From CAYVOX01 sp964453035 (GTDB taxonomy: Bacteria; Chloroflexota; Anaerolineae; Anaerolineales; Anaerolineaceae), in NCBI GenBank assembly GCA_964453035.1, contig CAYVOX010000162.1:1-6526 (forward strand): 6,526 nucleotides of DNA. Reading direction: 5' to 3'. Below are positions 5,846 to 6,526 of this stretch, one piece after another. The notes below the pieces were generated by a model. The model was given only the letters and a program-made list of their open reading frames with translations. It searched no databases and was not told the origin of the DNA. A program made the position numbers and the translations under genes. Numbering within the stretch: the stretch's first letter is position 1; each line of letters starts with the position of its first letter.

Positions 5846-5860
5846 TGCACACGTGTGCAT
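5845..5860. promoter_or_regulatory. Palindromic LacI-family operator
   Basis: ATGCACACGTGTGCAT is a perfect 16-bp inverted repeat with a central CG, the form bound by dimers of LacI/GalR-family regulators. It covers the predicted start site of the adjacent LacI-family gene and reaches the -35 box of the opposing promoter. Autoregulation and control of the isomerase-kinase operon are inferred. No second copy was seen in this window. Confidence 0.82.
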
Positions 5861-5863
5861 CAA

Positions 5864-5868
5864 AAGGA
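5864..5868 (+). promoter_or_regulatory. Ribosome binding site of the LacI-family regulator
   Basis: AAGGA lies 5 nt before the ATG at 5874 and fixes that start, which gives the canonical MRVTIKDIA opening of a LacI-type DNA-binding domain. Confidence 0.8.
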
Positions 5869-5873
5869 TTCCC

Positions 5874-6526
5874 ATGCGCGTCACCATTAAAGATATCGCC
5901 AGGCAAGCCGGAGTCTCCCACGCCACCGTTTCGCGCGCGCTCAACGGGCACCGTGCCATCCCGGAGCGCACCGCCTCTCACATCCGCCAGGTGGCGCTGG
6001 AGATGGGCTACCTGCCCAGCGCTGCCGCCCGCGGGCTCAAAACCCACCGCTCCCACGTGCTCGGCGTGGTCGTCAGCCGCTTTGACGACCCTTACTTTGG
6101 CGAAGTGCTGCGCGGCGTGGAAGACGTGCTGCGCCAGAACGGCTACAGCCTGTTTGTCGCCTCTTTTGATAGCGCCCAGGCCAGCGAGCGCGATATCGTC
6201 CGCGCCCTGGGCGAGCATGCCGTGGATGGGGTGCTCTTCCTCTCCATCGCCTTCAGCGCTGAGTACGCTGCCCTGCTGCAGCACTACGATATCCCCTGGG
6301 TGATCATTAACAACCAGTCACCGGAAGATTCTCCCTGCTCCGTGGCCCATGACGACCTGGAAGGCAGCCGCCAGGTGGTGCGCCACCTGCTCGCCCTCGG
6401 GCACCGCCGCATCGCCTATCTCGGCAATGGCAGCGCCGGGCGCACCCATGCGGAGCGCCTCTCCGGTTTTCAGCAGGAGCTGGCCGCTGCCGCTGACAGC
6501 CAGGCTGAAGGCATCGTCATCACCTG
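5874..6526 (+). CDS. LacI-family transcriptional regulator (3' end beyond window)
   Basis: 217 residues are visible and the frame stays open to the window edge; usual family length is about 330-350, so roughly a third is missing. Residues 3-24 (VTIKDIARQAGVSHATVSRALN) are the LacI helix-turn-helix, and GYLPSAAARGLKT (45-57) is the hinge that inserts in the minor groove. From about residue 60 (SHVLGVVVSRFDDPYFGEVLRGVEDVL) begins the periplasmic-binding-protein-like effector domain, with GVLFLS, IPWVIINN, DDLEGSRQVVRHLLALGHRRIAYLGN and GFQQEL in the usual order. It is expected to bind a sugar or sugar phosphate and release or grip its operator. It is divergent from the isomerase-kinase operon with a palindromic operator between them, so it is probably their regulator and its own. 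The ligand is unknown, and genes further downstream could also belong to the regulon. Confidence 0.95.
   Translation, partial: MRVTIKDIARQAGVSHATVSRALNGHRAIPERTASHIRQVALEMGYLPSAAARGLKTHRSHVLGVVVSRFDDPYFGEVLRGVEDVLRQNGYSLFVASFDSAQASERDIVRALGEHAVDGVLFLSIAFSAEYAALLQHYDIPWVIINNQSPEDSPCSVAHDDLEGSRQVVRHLLALGHRRIAYLGNGSAGRTHAERLSGFQQELAAAADSQAEGIVIT

Overview
The window is GC-rich and gene-dense, and uses GTG and TTG as well as ATG starts. Its gene content (a DUF2270 membrane protein, a compact tRNA-Pro with encoded CCA, a small unknown protein beside an ALG5-like GT2 transferase and RNase HII, and a PfkB/TIM-barrel/LacI sugar module) resembles Anaerolineae-type Chloroflexota. That assignment is an inference from recalled family resemblance and no search was run. 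I see no mobile element, CRISPR array or phage gene. Most of the window is housekeeping or metabolic.

Layout. (1) 3-920 (+) is the 3' part of a four-helix DUF2270 membrane protein with a cytosolic DUF2179 (YitT-C-like) domain fused to its C-terminus. (2) 933-1085 is a self-contained tRNA-Pro(UGG) unit with a near-consensus promoter (TTGACG-17-TATACT), the tRNA at 971-1047 and an intrinsic terminator. (3) 1120-2863 (+) is a tight run of a 102-residue protein of unknown function, a soluble GT2 glycosyltransferase of the dolichyl/polyprenyl-phosphate glucosyltransferase type, and RNase HII (rnhB). (4) 2900-3826 (+) is a ZnuA/TroA-type metal-binding lipoprotein with a TTG start and a good Shine-Dalgarno; no ABC permease or ATPase is next to it. 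(5) 3878-5757 (-) is a two-gene operon of a TIM-barrel sugar isomerase/epimerase followed, with an ATGA overlap, by a PfkB-family kinase. (6) 5874 to the window end (+) is a LacI-family regulator, divergent from that operon and cut by the window edge.

How it fits together. The clearest regulatory story is at 5758-5873. Two face-to-face promoters with 17-bp spacers overlap there, and a perfect 16-bp palindrome with a central CG, typical of LacI-family operators, lies over the regulator's start site and touches the -35 box of the opposing promoter. One operator could therefore control both the regulator and the isomerase-kinase operon. This makes a compact, probably sugar- or polyol-inducible catabolic module whose substrate cannot be named from sequence alone. 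The other points worth a second look are the DUF2270-DUF2179 fusion, an unusual GRGD in the kinase anion-hole motif, a His in place of the usual fourth Asp ligand in the metal-binding lipoprotein, and the unknown 102-residue protein. I did not find convincing evidence of a wholly new system.
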